Shown piece by piece: positions 18,801 through 28,418 of a stretch of 64,000 bases of DNA; position 1 is the first letter of the stretch, and each line of letters begins with the position of its first letter. Under the pieces are notes generated by a model. It was given only the letters and a program-made list of their open reading frames with translations, searched no databases and had not been told where the DNA came from. Both the position numbers and the translations under genes were made by a program. Source of the DNA: CAVZLD01 sp963776055 (GTDB taxonomy: Bacteria; Planctomycetota; Planctomycetia; Pirellulales; Pirellulaceae); contig CAVZLD010000005.1 of assembly GCA_963776055.1 (NCBI GenBank), positions 434,001-498,000 on the forward strand, read 5' to 3'.

Positions 18801-21800
18801 CGCGGCAATCTGATAGCGGGCGATATGCACCTGCCAATAGTCTCCCGCTCGCTCCAACAATCGGATTGCCTCACGGCATTTGTCGATACATTGTCGATAG
18901 CGCGAGTTGGCGTATAGCACTACTCCCTGGTAATGCAGCGACTGCCCCTGTCCCCAAAGATCATTGAATTCCCGTCGAATTTTCAATGATTTCGATGCGT
19001 ACCGTTCCGCGCGCGCCAAGAAGCCAAACAACGTCATGCCGGGCGCATGCTCCGCGTACGATTGCGCCAGCTCGGCGGACGGTTGATACCGTTCGGCCAG
19101 ATTCAATCCGCGGAGGTGGGTCCAAAACAGATAGAACTTGCCACGGCAGTACCAATTGGCGTGGGCCAGATTGCTGAACAGTTTCAGTCCCAGTCGTTCG
19201 CGTTCGTCTGGCAGACGGTTCACGCGATGCAGGAACAACGAGGGGAGGGCGAGGTGCACTCCCTGGACCAGTGCTTCCCAGATTGCCAACAAGATTCGCA
19301 TCAGCCAGTTGCGTGGAACATAGCGTCCCAGCTCACGCAAAGCGGTCTCGAAACACTCGATCGCCTGCTCCATATCCCCCCTGCGGAAAGCTAGTTCGCC
19401 CAGCTTGCCGCGGATCTGCGCTCGGGCCAGCGTGCCGTTGGCCAACCGGCCAGCGGCTTCCAGCTTCGCACCGGACGCTTCATAACGACCGCGGAGCATC
19501 AGCAGTTCGCCTAGTTCTTGCGCAACCCGATAGCGTGTGGCAGCTGTCCCGGAGACGGCTCCCCGTTCGGCGATCAAATACTGTTGTTCTGCCGCTTCAA
19601 AAGCGTACTGTGCCCGCGCCTGCTGTGCCGCTTGCATCGCGTAGGGAAAGGCGGAGCTCGAATCGCCGGCGGCGTCAAAGTGATACGCAATGTCCGCCAC
19701 TCGATCGGGTTCGTGTTCCTGCAAGTAACGGGCGATAAGCTCATGCAGGCATCGGCGGTCCTCCTCTGGGTGCCGATCCAACAGCGCCGCGCGGATCTTG
19801 TCATGAACAAAGACGCACTGCGATCCATCCGGTCGAAGCCAGACGAGGTGTCGCTGGCGAGCCACTTGGAGTGCAGTGACTGCCTGCGGGGAAGTCTGGC
19901 CTGCCAATGAGGCAGCGATGTCGAGTTCGAATTCCTTCCCCAGAACAGCACCGGTGGAGATCAGTTGCAGTGTATCGGGCGGCAACAGTTCCAGGCGACG
20001 CATCAGGAAGTCCGCGGCCCGTTCGCTGGACTGGACTTCACTCCGAATCGAGCGCGTGATCCTCCAACCGTCTCGATCGCGCACCAGGTTGCCTGATTCC
20101 ACGAGTCCGCGCAAGACGGCCGATGCCATGAACGGACTGTCGTTCGCCAGTCGCGTGACTTCTTCCACCACTTCGCTCGGAAGCGAACCCGCCATGGATT
20201 CCATCAATTGACGGATCTCGTCCGGAGCGAACCCAGACAAGCGCAAGTGCAAGGTCGATTCCACGCGGCGCAGCGAATGATCCTCCCCAACCTCTTCGGA
20301 ACGGAACGCGACGATCAAGAGCACGTGGCGTTCGACCTGCGGCATCCGCATCGTGCTCGCCCAGCGAGTGATCAGACGATCGGTGAGTTCATCAGCCCAT
20401 TGGCAATCATCCAGCACGATCAGGGCGGGGCGTTCCTCCGATCCGAGTGCGTTGAGAAAACTAGTCAACGCATTCAGCATTCGGACTTCTCCGGCTGCTT
20501 CGGGGCCGTTGGGCAGTCCATCCGGCTGTCCCAGCACGCCTTCCAGTCGCGGCAAGGCCGCGCAAACGGCCGCTGCCTGCTCGCCCAATTGCTCGCGAAC
20601 TCGCTCGAGGTAATGGGTATCGGACCGCGCCGCGCAGGAAACCGTCGACGAGGCCGTTCAGCAGGGAGAACGGTCGACGGGCAACGGCGTTGGTGCCTTC
20701 GCCCCACATCAGACTAAAGCCACGTCCCGCGGCCCGCTGCGTGATCTCGGTCAGTAAGCGCGTTTTTCCGCCACCCGATTCACCTTCCAGCAGCACCAAT
20801 CCGGGCTGCCCCCCTTGCGCACACTCGATCTGCCGATCCAGCTGACCGAGCTCCCGTGCTCGCCCGACAAACGAGGGTTCCGACAACGTCTGTCGCTCAT
20901 CCTTCGTTCCTACGACAACGGGCGGGTCGGGTTCCCCCCGTTCCAAGCCGTCCAGAATCGCTTGCAAATCCATCCGCACCGCCGCCGCCGTCTGGTAGCG
21001 ATCTTGCGGATCCTTGCGCAACAGGTATTGCAGCACTTCGTCGAGGGCGCGCGGAACCGCGATCTGCAAAGACCGCAACTTCGGCGGCCGCGTGGTCATA
21101 TGTTCGAACAGGATTGCGCCGATCTCACTTCCCGTGAACGGCGGGCGGCCGGCCAGACAATGAAACAACGTGACGCCGGCCGAATAGAGGTCAGCGGGTT
21201 CGGTCACATCTTTGTCGATCGAGCCAGCTTGTTCGGGGGAAATGTAATGCGCTGCTTCCAACGTCCCGGCCGCGTCCCGCTCCTGGGAACCAAGGCTGGT
21301 CGGAGGCAATCCAAAGTCAAGCAGTCGAGCGGTTAACAGTGGCAGTTCATCATTGACGACCAGATGACATGGCCGGACCGCTCGGTGCAATAAACCGTGT
21401 TCGTGCAGGTCTCGCAACGCCGAAAACAGCGCCAGCCCAACTCGAATCCCCTCCACGATCGTAAGTTTCCGGCGCTTCAAATACGAATCAAGCGTGGTTC
21501 CCGTGACAAACGGGGATGCCAGAATCAACTGGTCGTTTGTGCGTCCCACATAGATCGGTGAGACGAGCCAGGGACTACTCACCTGCTGGCGGTACGCCGA
21601 TTCGTACTCCAACTGCATCAGGGCCCCCCCCGGCACCTGACTGATGGGAATCGTCTTCACCACGACATCGGCACCTGTCTCGCGGTCGACTCCCAGGAAA
21701 CTGCGCACACCCAGCCGCTCCGACAACTCGAAGCGTGCATCGACTTCGGGCAGTGCGTCTCCCGTTGTGCGGCTTTCCGATTCGAGTTGATGCTTGTCCA

Positions 21801-21804
21801 CCAA
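15886..21804 (-). CDS. Giant pseudokinase-ATPase-TPR-GAF-hybrid histidine kinase (frameshifted)
   Basis: Corrected for breaks near 20630, 18300, 17948 and 17527, this is one protein of about 1,970 residues starting at the ATG at 21804 (MVDKHQLESE). Domain order: a Ser/Thr kinase-like domain (residues about 25-285); an AAA/NACHT-like ATPase with Walker A GESGGGKT (341-348) and LIVLDDCQWAD as Walker B; a long TPR region; GAF; HisKA with AAVSHEIRTP; HATPase with VGNAIKFTD, DTGIGIP and GTGLGLAI; a degenerate receiver-like segment; and an intact receiver with VADDS, FMDIEMPEMDG and YVSKP. This matches the trifunctional kinase/ATPase/sensor kinase architecture. In the kinase-like part the lysine (Lys50) and DFG (163-165) are present, but the catalytic loop reads HRAVRPCHL instead of HRDxKPxN, so it is probably inactive. 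No HPt domain is attached. It is divergent from the methyltransferase gene. Confidence 0.85.
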
Positions 21805-22235
21805 GTAATCTCCGCGCCGTTCGTCTCGATGGACGAGCGCCTCGGGCCGCTCCCGCGGTCCTTAAGATCGCGGCGGGAACAATTGCGCCGACCACCAACG
21901 ATGGGTAGCCTCGGCCCGCCGATGCTTTACAGGTTGCCCCAAAAGTGTAGCTTGACGCAATCGCGAGAAGCGAGCGAACCCTCGAAAGCCGCAACGCGAA
22001 TGACGATCGATCCGTGAAGCCATGCCACGCAGGTCATAACGGTTGCGCTCAACGCGACTCCCGAAAATCGAGTTGCCTTCTGCAATTTACGTATCGCCAA
22101 GTCGCTTCTCATCTGGCACACTCGGTTCTGCGCTCTTTGGCCGTCGAGAAGCACTTGGATACAGCGTGCGGCGGACCCAGGCCAGCAAAAACCAGGGGGT
22201 AAAGCTGTCCACTATTTCCCAACCGAGGTGACTTC
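21805..22235. other. Divergent promoter region
   Basis: This region lies between the start of the giant hybrid kinase (leftward) and the methyltransferase (rightward). Both promoters should lie here, so the two genes could be co-regulated. I see no clean consensus promoter, no RNA gene, and only short low-quality frames. Confidence 0.4.
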
Positions 22236-23333
22236 ATGGACAAGCGAACGGCTCGCTTCTTCCAAGAACATGTAACCAGCTTCACCAGTGCCCTGCGACA
22301 ACTGGAAAGCCGTGTTCCACCGGGTGGCGAGCCGAACAGTGACGAGCTTAGCCGCGAGCTGGCCGACTGCATCAAGCGTTCCCTGGCCAAGTGCGCGGAA
22401 CTGGAATCGGAGTGGACCGAAGATGCTGCAAGCCTGAAGGCGGCCCAGCAGGCCTATCGAGAAGCGATCTGGCCCTGGTTCGGCCAGAGCTGGTTCATGT
22501 GTCGAGCGCTGGAGAAACCCCGAGGCTACCCGGGTGACTATGAAATGCTGGTCGCCATCTACGACGGCATGACCAAGTCCCTCGGGTTGGGTGGCTACCT
22601 CGATCGATACTTCCTGGCGACCGACCTGGCCCGGGCAGTGCGTGGTCGGATGCGAGCGGTGACCGATTTCTTGTTGCAGGAACTCGGTCACCGAATCGGC
22701 GACGTGACCATCTTGAATGTCGCGTGTGGCCCCTGCCGCGAATTCACCCATCGCTTCGATGTTCGGCACGAGCGAGCGATCCGTCTGATCGGAGTTGACA
22801 GCGATGCCTTGGCACTCGAATACGCCCGATCGGTTGTTGCCCCGTTGGTCGCCAACAAGATCCAGACCGAGTTCGTGCAACACAACGCGCTCCGCATGAT
22901 CTCGGCGCGTCACAACGTGCAGAAGTTCGGCCGACCGGACATCCTCTACAGCGTCGGGTTGTGTGACTACCTGTCCGATCGCGTACTCGTTCCCATGCTG
23001 AAGGCTTGGAGAGAGTCTGTGAGCGAAGGGGGGGTCGTCTACGTTGCGTTCAAGGACTCCCAGCGCTATGACCCGACGGAGTATCAATGGCCGGTCGACT
23101 GGTTCTTCCTGCAGCGCACCGAGTCCGAATGTAGGGAACTCTTCGCCGCGGCGGGGTACGACATGGGCCGCCTGCAAATGCAACGTGACCAGACCGGAGT
23201 GATTCTCAATTACGCCGGATACATCTCCTCGCAAAGGACTTTTCGCGTCGACGAAGCCACCGAGGCGGTTCGCCCACCTCGGATTGTAACCAGCGCCGAA
23301 CCGGTCGAGGAACCGACCGAGCATTCCTGGTGA
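22236..23333 (+). CDS. Class I SAM-dependent methyltransferase
   Basis: This intact protein has 365 residues (MDKRTARFFQEHV). The N-terminal 120 residues are helical and end in EKPRGYPGDYEMLVAIYDGM, a motif I recall from proteins annotated as related to 3-hydroxypalmitic acid methyl ester biosynthesis. The Rossmann part begins with VTILNVACGPCREF (motif I, SAM binding), then LIGVDSDALALEYA (motif II acidic residue), LYSVGLCDYLSD and GGVVYVAFK. The last 30 residues are a proline/glutamate-rich tail. It should transfer a methyl group from SAM to a small molecule; a fatty-acid carboxylate is possible by family resemblance only. Its neighbours are the giant sensor (divergent) and a FadL-like porin (convergent, 17 bases away). 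Confidence 0.78.
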   Translation: MDKRTARFFQEHVTSFTSALRQLESRVPPGGEPNSDELSRELADCIKRSLAKCAELESEWTEDAASLKAAQQAYREAIWPWFGQSWFMCRALEKPRGYPGDYEMLVAIYDGMTKSLGLGGYLDRYFLATDLARAVRGRMRAVTDFLLQELGHRIGDVTILNVACGPCREFTHRFDVRHERAIRLIGVDSDALALEYARSVVAPLVANKIQTEFVQHNALRMISARHNVQKFGRPDILYSVGLCDYLSDRVLVPMLKAWRESVSEGGVVYVAFKDSQRYDPTEYQWPVDWFFLQRTESECRELFAAAGYDMGRLQMQRDQTGVILNYAGYISSQRTFRVDEATEAVRPPRIVTSAEPVEEPTEHSW

Positions 23334-23350
23334 TGGAAAAGACCGAACGT

Positions 23351-24610
23351 TCAGCCGAATCGCTTCATGAAGCCCAGGAAGAGTGAGTGAATGTGGGCAT
23401 GATGCTCGCTGTCGTCGAAGTCTCCACCCAACAGGCCACTACGCCCGACAACTTGGTCCGACCCGAAGAGAAACATGTAACCCAAATCGATCTCCCAATC
23501 GCGACAGGGAAGACTGTAGCCAATCGCGAAGGAGTTTTCCAGCGTGCCTTGAATAAACGGCGTGAGCGTCGAATTGGGGATCGGGTTGCGATGGTGGGCG
23601 TAACCCAACCGCAATGTCCCGCCGTGCTCCAGCTGATGTTCGTATCCGAGGCGCAGAGACAACGTATCGCGCCAACCTAGCGGAAACCGCTCTACGATAT
23701 CCGGAAAGTAGGGGTTGCTGGAATCCCGCAAGCGCATCCCAAAGTCGTCGAAAGCATTCTGCCATCCGTACCAGATCAGATCCGCCGAGACGACGCGGTG
23801 GGGGCAAAACGCGTGTCGGACTCCCAGGCCAACCGACTGCGGCCACGTCACGTGCAGCTCGGAGTCGTAAAGCGTACTGCCGAAGAAGGGAACCTCCACC
23901 CGCGTATTTCCCCGGAGTGTGAAATTGCTGTCACTGATATACGACAAACCCACTGTCGTGGCCGGTGTCAGTTGGTACTGCAGACCCAAAGACCAGACGG
24001 GTGTTGCTCCAGTGCCTTGTGTATCCAGTAACGTGGGTGTGCCGGCCAAGGGGCTGGGGCCTTGCAGAAAATAGGGGCCTTCCAGCTCCGCATGACTGAC
24101 GCCGACACCGAAGGTACCGCCCACGGAAATTCGGTCTGTCAGTTGACACGACAGACCGGGCAAGATCTTCATCAGGGTGCCAAAGGATTTGTACCGTTGT
24201 TGTTGCGGCAGCGGATACGGTCCCGGCATGTCGAACGTTGCGGCAAAGCCCGCCGGCACGAACAATCCCAGTCCGTATGCCCAGATACCGTCTGCACTCT
24301 TGCGGATGAGCGCGACCTGCGGCAGCGGTGTGAAACTCGTGTCCGACGCAGAGCGGTTGGGATCGGAGTAGCCTAAGTCCGTCAACAGGGAGATCACTCC
24401 CACGTCGACGAGTCCGCCGCTGGACAGGTTACCCATCGCCGCCGGGTTATCGTGCAGGATCCCGCCGTTGTCAAAATGGGCGAGATTGGCTCCGCCGCGC
24501 GATAGGGACCTTGGCGAGATCCCGTCCAGGACAACTCCATCGCCCATGACGCGTCCCGTCAGCAAACCGACCGCCAACCAACACAACCAACACAACCGAA
24601 TGACACGCAT
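23351..24610 (-). CDS. FadL/OmpP1-type outer-membrane protein
   Basis: From the ATG at 24610 (MRVIRLCWLCW) the protein has 419 residues; an upstream in-frame ATG at 24673 precedes a poorer signal peptide. The signal peptide (WLCWLAVGLLTGRVMGDG) is followed by the N-terminal FadL hallmark: ISPRSLSRGGANLAHFDNGGILHDNPAAMGNL, of which the NPAAM piece is diagnostic. The rest is beta-barrel-like with alternating aromatic strands and ends in LGFMKRFG, a C-terminal phenylalanine region typical of barrels. FadL-family proteins let hydrophobic molecules such as long-chain fatty acids cross the outer membrane. It converges with the methyltransferase gene with a 17-base gap. The frame is intact. Confidence 0.88.
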   Translation of the reverse strand: MRVIRLCWLCWLAVGLLTGRVMGDGVVLDGISPRSLSRGGANLAHFDNGGILHDNPAAMGNLSSGGLVDVGVISLLTDLGYSDPNRSASDTSFTPLPQVALIRKSADGIWAYGLGLFVPAGFAATFDMPGPYPLPQQQRYKSFGTLMKILPGLSCQLTDRISVGGTFGVGVSHAELEGPYFLQGPSPLAGTPTLLDTQGTGATPVWSLGLQYQLTPATTVGLSYISDSNFTLRGNTRVEVPFFGSTLYDSELHVTWPQSVGLGVRHAFCPHRVVSADLIWYGWQNAFDDFGMRLRDSSNPYFPDIVERFPLGWRDTLSLRLGYEHQLEHGGTLRLGYAHHRNPIPNSTLTPFIQGTLENSFAIGYSLPCRDWEIDLGYMFLFGSDQVVGRSGLLGGDFDDSEHHAHIHSLFLGFMKRFG

Positions 24611-24906
24611 GGCGAACGCCCTCGACGGCAGCTTTCCACGTTCAAGATGATGATCCGGGCCGGGCGCTGCCACCGAGCAGGCTTTCGGAGCGTGCGGATC
24701 TTGTCAGTGGCCGCTGGAACCGCTCCGACGCCGGCACAGGCAAGGCAGCGGCCGGGTCGATCGACGGCTGCTCGAAACCAGCAGCCGCCGTAAGCTGAAA
24801 TCGACACAACCAGCGCAACCGCTGCACCCCGAACACTCGCGAAACTCGGACCCCGAGCGACAGCCTGGCAGACTTTGTGGCCTGCGCAGATTCGGGGCAC
24901 CGGTTT

Positions 24907-25989
24907 TCAGCAGGAGATGAGCTCCGTCAGATCGTTCGCGGAACCGACAGACAATTCCGATTGCTCTTCCGATTCGGCTGTCTCCTGGTAGCGATCCCGC
25001 ATCCTTCGCGAGATTTCCACGAAATCCTGTTCCCGGTTCAAGAACGCTTGCACGATCGTAGGGTCAAATTGGCTGCCGCTCCCCTTCAGGATCAGCGCCC
25101 GGGCCGTCTCGTGGCTGTAACGCGGTTTGTAGATCCGCTTGCTCGTCAGAGCATCGTAAACGTCGGCCACCGCGACGATTCGTCCACACAGCGGAATATT
25201 CTCCCCTTGAAGACCGTGCGGGTAGCCGCTGCCATCGTATCGCTCGTGATGCGTTAGCGCGATCTCTCGGGCCATCGTCAAGAACACCGCCTCCGGTCGC
25301 GTTTCGGCTACGGACCGGAGCGTTTCACCGCCAATCAGGGTATGTTGCTTCATGATCTCAAACTCCTCCCGGGTCAGCCGCCCCGGTTTCAGCAGCACGG
25401 CATCCGGCAGGCCGACCTTGCCGATGTCGTGCAGCGGACTGGTGAGATAGAGCAACTGGGAGTAATCGCCGTCGATCACCGAGCGAAACGCTGGCCAACC
25501 GGAGAGTTCTTCGGAAAGCAAGCGGCTGTATTCACGCATCCGTTCCAGGTGGACACCGGTTTCCCGATCGCGCGACTCCGCCAGCTTCGCCATCGCAAAG
25601 ATCAGCAGATCTCGACCTTCCAATCCCAGAAGCCGCTCCCCCGTTCGGACACGCATCCGCAGTTCCTGCGGGTGAAACGGCTTCGTCAGGAAGTCATCCG
25701 CGCCGGCGTCCAGGCCGTTGACGATGTTGCCCACTCCCGTGTTGGAGGTCAACAGGATGAAGTAGACATACCCGTAGGATCCGCGTTTGCGCACCTCCCG
25801 GCAAAGGGCCAACCCATCCATTTTCGGCATTTGCCAATCGGAGATCACCAGGCGATAGCGGCCGGTTCGGATCAGGTCGAAGGCTTCGGCACCATTCCGA
25901 GCCGTCGTGACCTCATAATCCCAGGCGCGCAGTTGCTCCGCCACAATCTCGACAGTTACGAGGTCATCATCGACTACGAGCACTCGCAT
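24907..25989 (-). CDS. Response regulator with HD-GYP output
   Basis: This 360-residue protein starts at the ATG at 25989 (MRVLVVDDD). The receiver covers residues 1-120: acidic pocket VVDDD, phosphoacceptor Asp51 in LVISDWQMPKMDG, and the lysine in LTKPF. The HD-GYP phosphodiesterase domain covers about 130-335: TSPLHDIGKVGLPD (His187-Asp188), EFEIMKQHTLIGG, THHERYDGSGYPHGLQG (GYP at 255-257) and VADVYDALTSKR. Such proteins degrade c-di-GMP after phosphorylation. All catalytic residues look present. The upstream HPt gene ends 9 bases before its start, so the pair forms an operon and the HPt protein may be its phosphodonor. Confidence 0.95.
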   Translation of the reverse strand: MRVLVVDDDLVTVEIVAEQLRAWDYEVTTARNGAEAFDLIRTGRYRLVISDWQMPKMDGLALCREVRKRGSYGYVYFILLTSNTGVGNIVNGLDAGADDFLTKPFHPQELRMRVRTGERLLGLEGRDLLIFAMAKLAESRDRETGVHLERMREYSRLLSEELSGWPAFRSVIDGDYSQLLYLTSPLHDIGKVGLPDAVLLKPGRLTREEFEIMKQHTLIGGETLRSVAETRPEAVFLTMAREIALTHHERYDGSGYPHGLQGENIPLCGRIVAVADVYDALTSKRIYKPRYSHETARALILKGSGSQFDPTIVQAFLNREQDFVEISRRMRDRYQETAESEEQSELSVGSANDLTELISC

Positions 25990-25998
25990 GGGGAACTC

Positions 25999-26403
25999 TC
26001 AGGGCGCGCTTACTTGTGGCGAATGCAATCCGCTTGCTTCGTCGGTGACAAAAGGCGTCAGCGAATGCGTCACGCGATCGTACTCCCGCTGCACCAGGAC
26101 CATCTGCCGCGACAGTTCCAGTACACGGTTTTCTCGTGCGCACTGCTCCGCGAAACCGGCATGGCGAGACAGGCACTGGGCCGCGGCATTCGCCGCCATT
26201 CCCTTGATACGGTGTGCCAGCCGTGCGCAACGGGGCGTGTCGCCTTCGGAAAAAGCCCGACGCAGTTCGTGCATATCCGCGTCGAGCTGCGTCTTGAAGG
26301 TCCGAATCACGCGTTCCAACAACGCAGCATTGCCCAAGCACCGGGAGCGGAGAATCTCCAGGTCCATCGGGCCCTCGTTCGGTCCACAAGCGGCATCCGT
26401 CAT
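25999..26403 (-). CDS. HPt-domain phosphotransfer protein
   Basis: I choose the ATG at 26403 (MTDAACGPNEG), giving 134 residues; in-frame starts further upstream exist and the choice is uncertain. The whole protein is a histidine phosphotransfer domain: a helix with LLERVIRTFKTQLDADMHELR, then ARLAHRIKGMAANAAAQ with the phosphorylatable His64 in the expected H-x-x-K-G context. No kinase or receiver is attached, so it is a stand-alone relay. It is 9 bases ahead of the REC-HD-GYP gene. The hybrid kinase at 15886-21804 ends in a receiver without an HPt, making it a plausible upstream partner. Confidence 0.85.
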   Translation of the reverse strand: MTDAACGPNEGPMDLEILRSRCLGNAALLERVIRTFKTQLDADMHELRRAFSEGDTPRCARLAHRIKGMAANAAAQCLSRHAGFAEQCARENRVLELSRQMVLVQREYDRVTHSLTPFVTDEASGLHSPQVSAP

Positions 26404-26755
26404 TTCGTCACCAAGTGCTGCGCAGGAATAGAGGGAGCGGCGTGCCGGCCGCACAGCCGGAATCATGGCCCCGGTATCGGGGCGCGTCGACGTCATCCAT
26501 ACTCTAGCATCTCCCGCCAAGCTCACGCGATTCGGTCCCAGGTCACCCAACCGCGACGATTGCATCCTGCCGCCGTGACGGGATCGATTGCTGCAGGCCG
26601 AAGATTCCACATTTCTCCTGGCCGCGATCGACCGAGTCAACCGAAACGGTCGCGCGCGCGAGCTGCCTCCGGTGGCCCAACCGATGGGTTCTCGCGTCCT
26701 GGCAGGTGGGATATACTCGGTCGCTCCGATTCTGTCGCCTTCCAGGAGCCTCCTG
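26404..26755. other. Divergent promoter region
   Basis: This region separates the HPt gene (leftward) from the MFS gene (rightward). It contains in-frame overhangs of both, and part of it could belong to a longer HPt N-terminus. AGGAG at 26743-26747 is the likely ribosome binding site for the MFS gene. I see nothing else. Confidence 0.4.
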
Positions 26756-28262
26756 ATGCCCGCCTCATCTTTGCCCGGTTCTTCATCCCGGTTGACGCCG
26801 GTCCAATGGCTGATTTGCGTCATCGCGTCGATTGGCTTCGCCTTCGACATCTATGAACTGCTGATGTTGCCGCTGGTCGTCCGGCCCGCCTTGCTGGAAC
26901 TGGTCGGCAGCGAAGCGGCACCCGGAACGCCCTTGTTTCAGATGTGGGTCGGCCGGCTGTTCTTCATTCCTGCGTTCGCCGGCGGCGTGTTTGGTCTCCT
27001 GGGCGGTTACTTGACCGACCGACTCGGACGACGGCGCGTGCTGACCTGGAGCATTCTGCTGTATGCCGTCTCGGCGTTCCTGGCCGGGTTCTCGACCTCG
27101 ATCTGGATGTTGCTGTTTCTGCGCTGCACTACCTTCATCGGCGTGTGCGTTGAGTTTGTCGCAGCCGTGGCTTGGCTGGCCGAGCTGTTCCCGGACCCCC
27201 ATCGCAAGGAACGGGTTCTCGGATACACACAGGCGTTCTCGTCCGTCGGTGGATTACTCGTCGCCGTCGTCAACGGCTTGCTGGTCGTCCACGCCGCCGA
27301 CCTGCCACCCATCCACGTTCCGGAGTGGTTGTTGGGATCCGCAGAAGCGATTAAGGACCCCCATGCCGCATGGCGCTACACTCTCATGTCCGGCTTGATT
27401 CCCGCGATCCCGTTGATCATCATCCGACCGTTCCTGCCGGAGTCACCAGCTTGGCAGGAGAAGCGCGCGGCAGGAACATTGAAACGCCCCAGCTTCGCCG
27501 AGCTTTTCTCACCTCAATTGGCGCGCACGACCATTGTGACGACGATCATGTTCGCTTGCAGCTACGGCGCCGCGTTCGGCGCAGATTCAGCAGATTCCCC
27601 AGATCATTCCCGGCTTGGCCGACGTGAAGGCGAAAACCCAAGCGGCCATCGATCAGGCGGCACAGCAGGATCCCTCGGTGCGCGACAATCCCCAGGCGCA
27701 ACGGCGAATCGCCGGCCCGCTCGTGCAAAAAACCGCCGCCGAATACACGAAGATGCAGGAAATCGGGGGGCTGATCGGCCGCCTCCTGTTCGCCTTGCTC
27801 GCCGTTCGAATTGTCAGCCGACGGTCGCTGCTGCGCGTTTTCCAGGGACCCGGCCTGCTGATCGTACCGCTCGTCTTCTGGTTCTTTCTGAGTATCGAAA
27901 ACCGGCATTTCTTCCAGATTAACTTGAGCGCACTGTACCTGGGAGAACTGCCGGTCACGACCGTATCGATCGGCGTGCTACTGGCAGGGCTGTTTACGGT
28001 CGCGCAGTTCAGCTTCTGGGGGAACTACCTGCCCCGGGTCTACCCGATGCACCTCCGCGGAACAGGAGAGAGTTTCGCGGCAAATATCGGCGGCCGAATG
28101 CTCGGCACCTCCTTCGCGTGGATCACCGCCACCGTCGCACCGCACATGTTCGGCCAGACCGCGCCGCACCGGATTTCTTATACCGCGGCCTTTGTGGCAC
28201 TGTTCGTCTACGGAGTGGGCTTTTTGGCCAGCTTTTTCCTGCCAGAACCGGAATCGGAGTAG
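26756..28262 (+). CDS. MFS transporter (one frameshift)
   Basis: Read through one break near 27577 this is a protein of about 500 residues, starting at the ATG at 26756 (MPASSLPGSSSR) after AGGAGCC. It has major facilitator features: a first helix with DIYELLMLPL, the loop 2-3 motif GGYLTDRLGRRRVL, and a repeat of six plus six helices separated by a central cytoplasmic region. The sequence after helix 6 contains an unusually long hydrophilic insertion (about residues 275-330: ADVKAKTQAAIDQAAQQD and KTAAEYTKMQE). The closing helices include YTAAFVALFVYGVGFLASFFLP. It is probably a metabolite:H+ symporter. The substrate is unknown. The frame break turns AQIQQIPQII into an early dead end and looks like a one-base error. 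Confidence 0.85.
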
Positions 28263-28360
28263 CCGAGCACAGGCCGAAGGGACGCGGAGAAGACGGGAAA
28301 AGAGCCGCGGAGAGAAGGAGCCGACGAGAAGTAAGGCGAAGGGAAGAAAGTGGGAGAGAA

Positions 28361-28405
28361 GACGGCCTGGGAAGGCCGTCGAACGAGACAGCCTGGAAGG
28401 CTGTC
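28361..28405. repeat. Two short palindromes with GGAAGG core
   Basis: Between the converging MFS and NmrA-like genes lie GACGGCCT-GG-GAAGGCCGTC (28361-28380) and GACAGCCTGGAAGGCTGTC (28387-28405). Both share the CTGGAAG-type core with different self-complementary arms, as in the other intergenic palindromes of this window. They may act as transcription ends for both genes. Confidence 0.65.
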
Positions 28406-28418
28406 CCACGCGCGCTGG

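Noticed and set aside
22212..23324. A 370-residue open frame opposite the methyltransferase
   Set aside because: It covers the methyltransferase almost exactly in antisense and has no recognisable motif.
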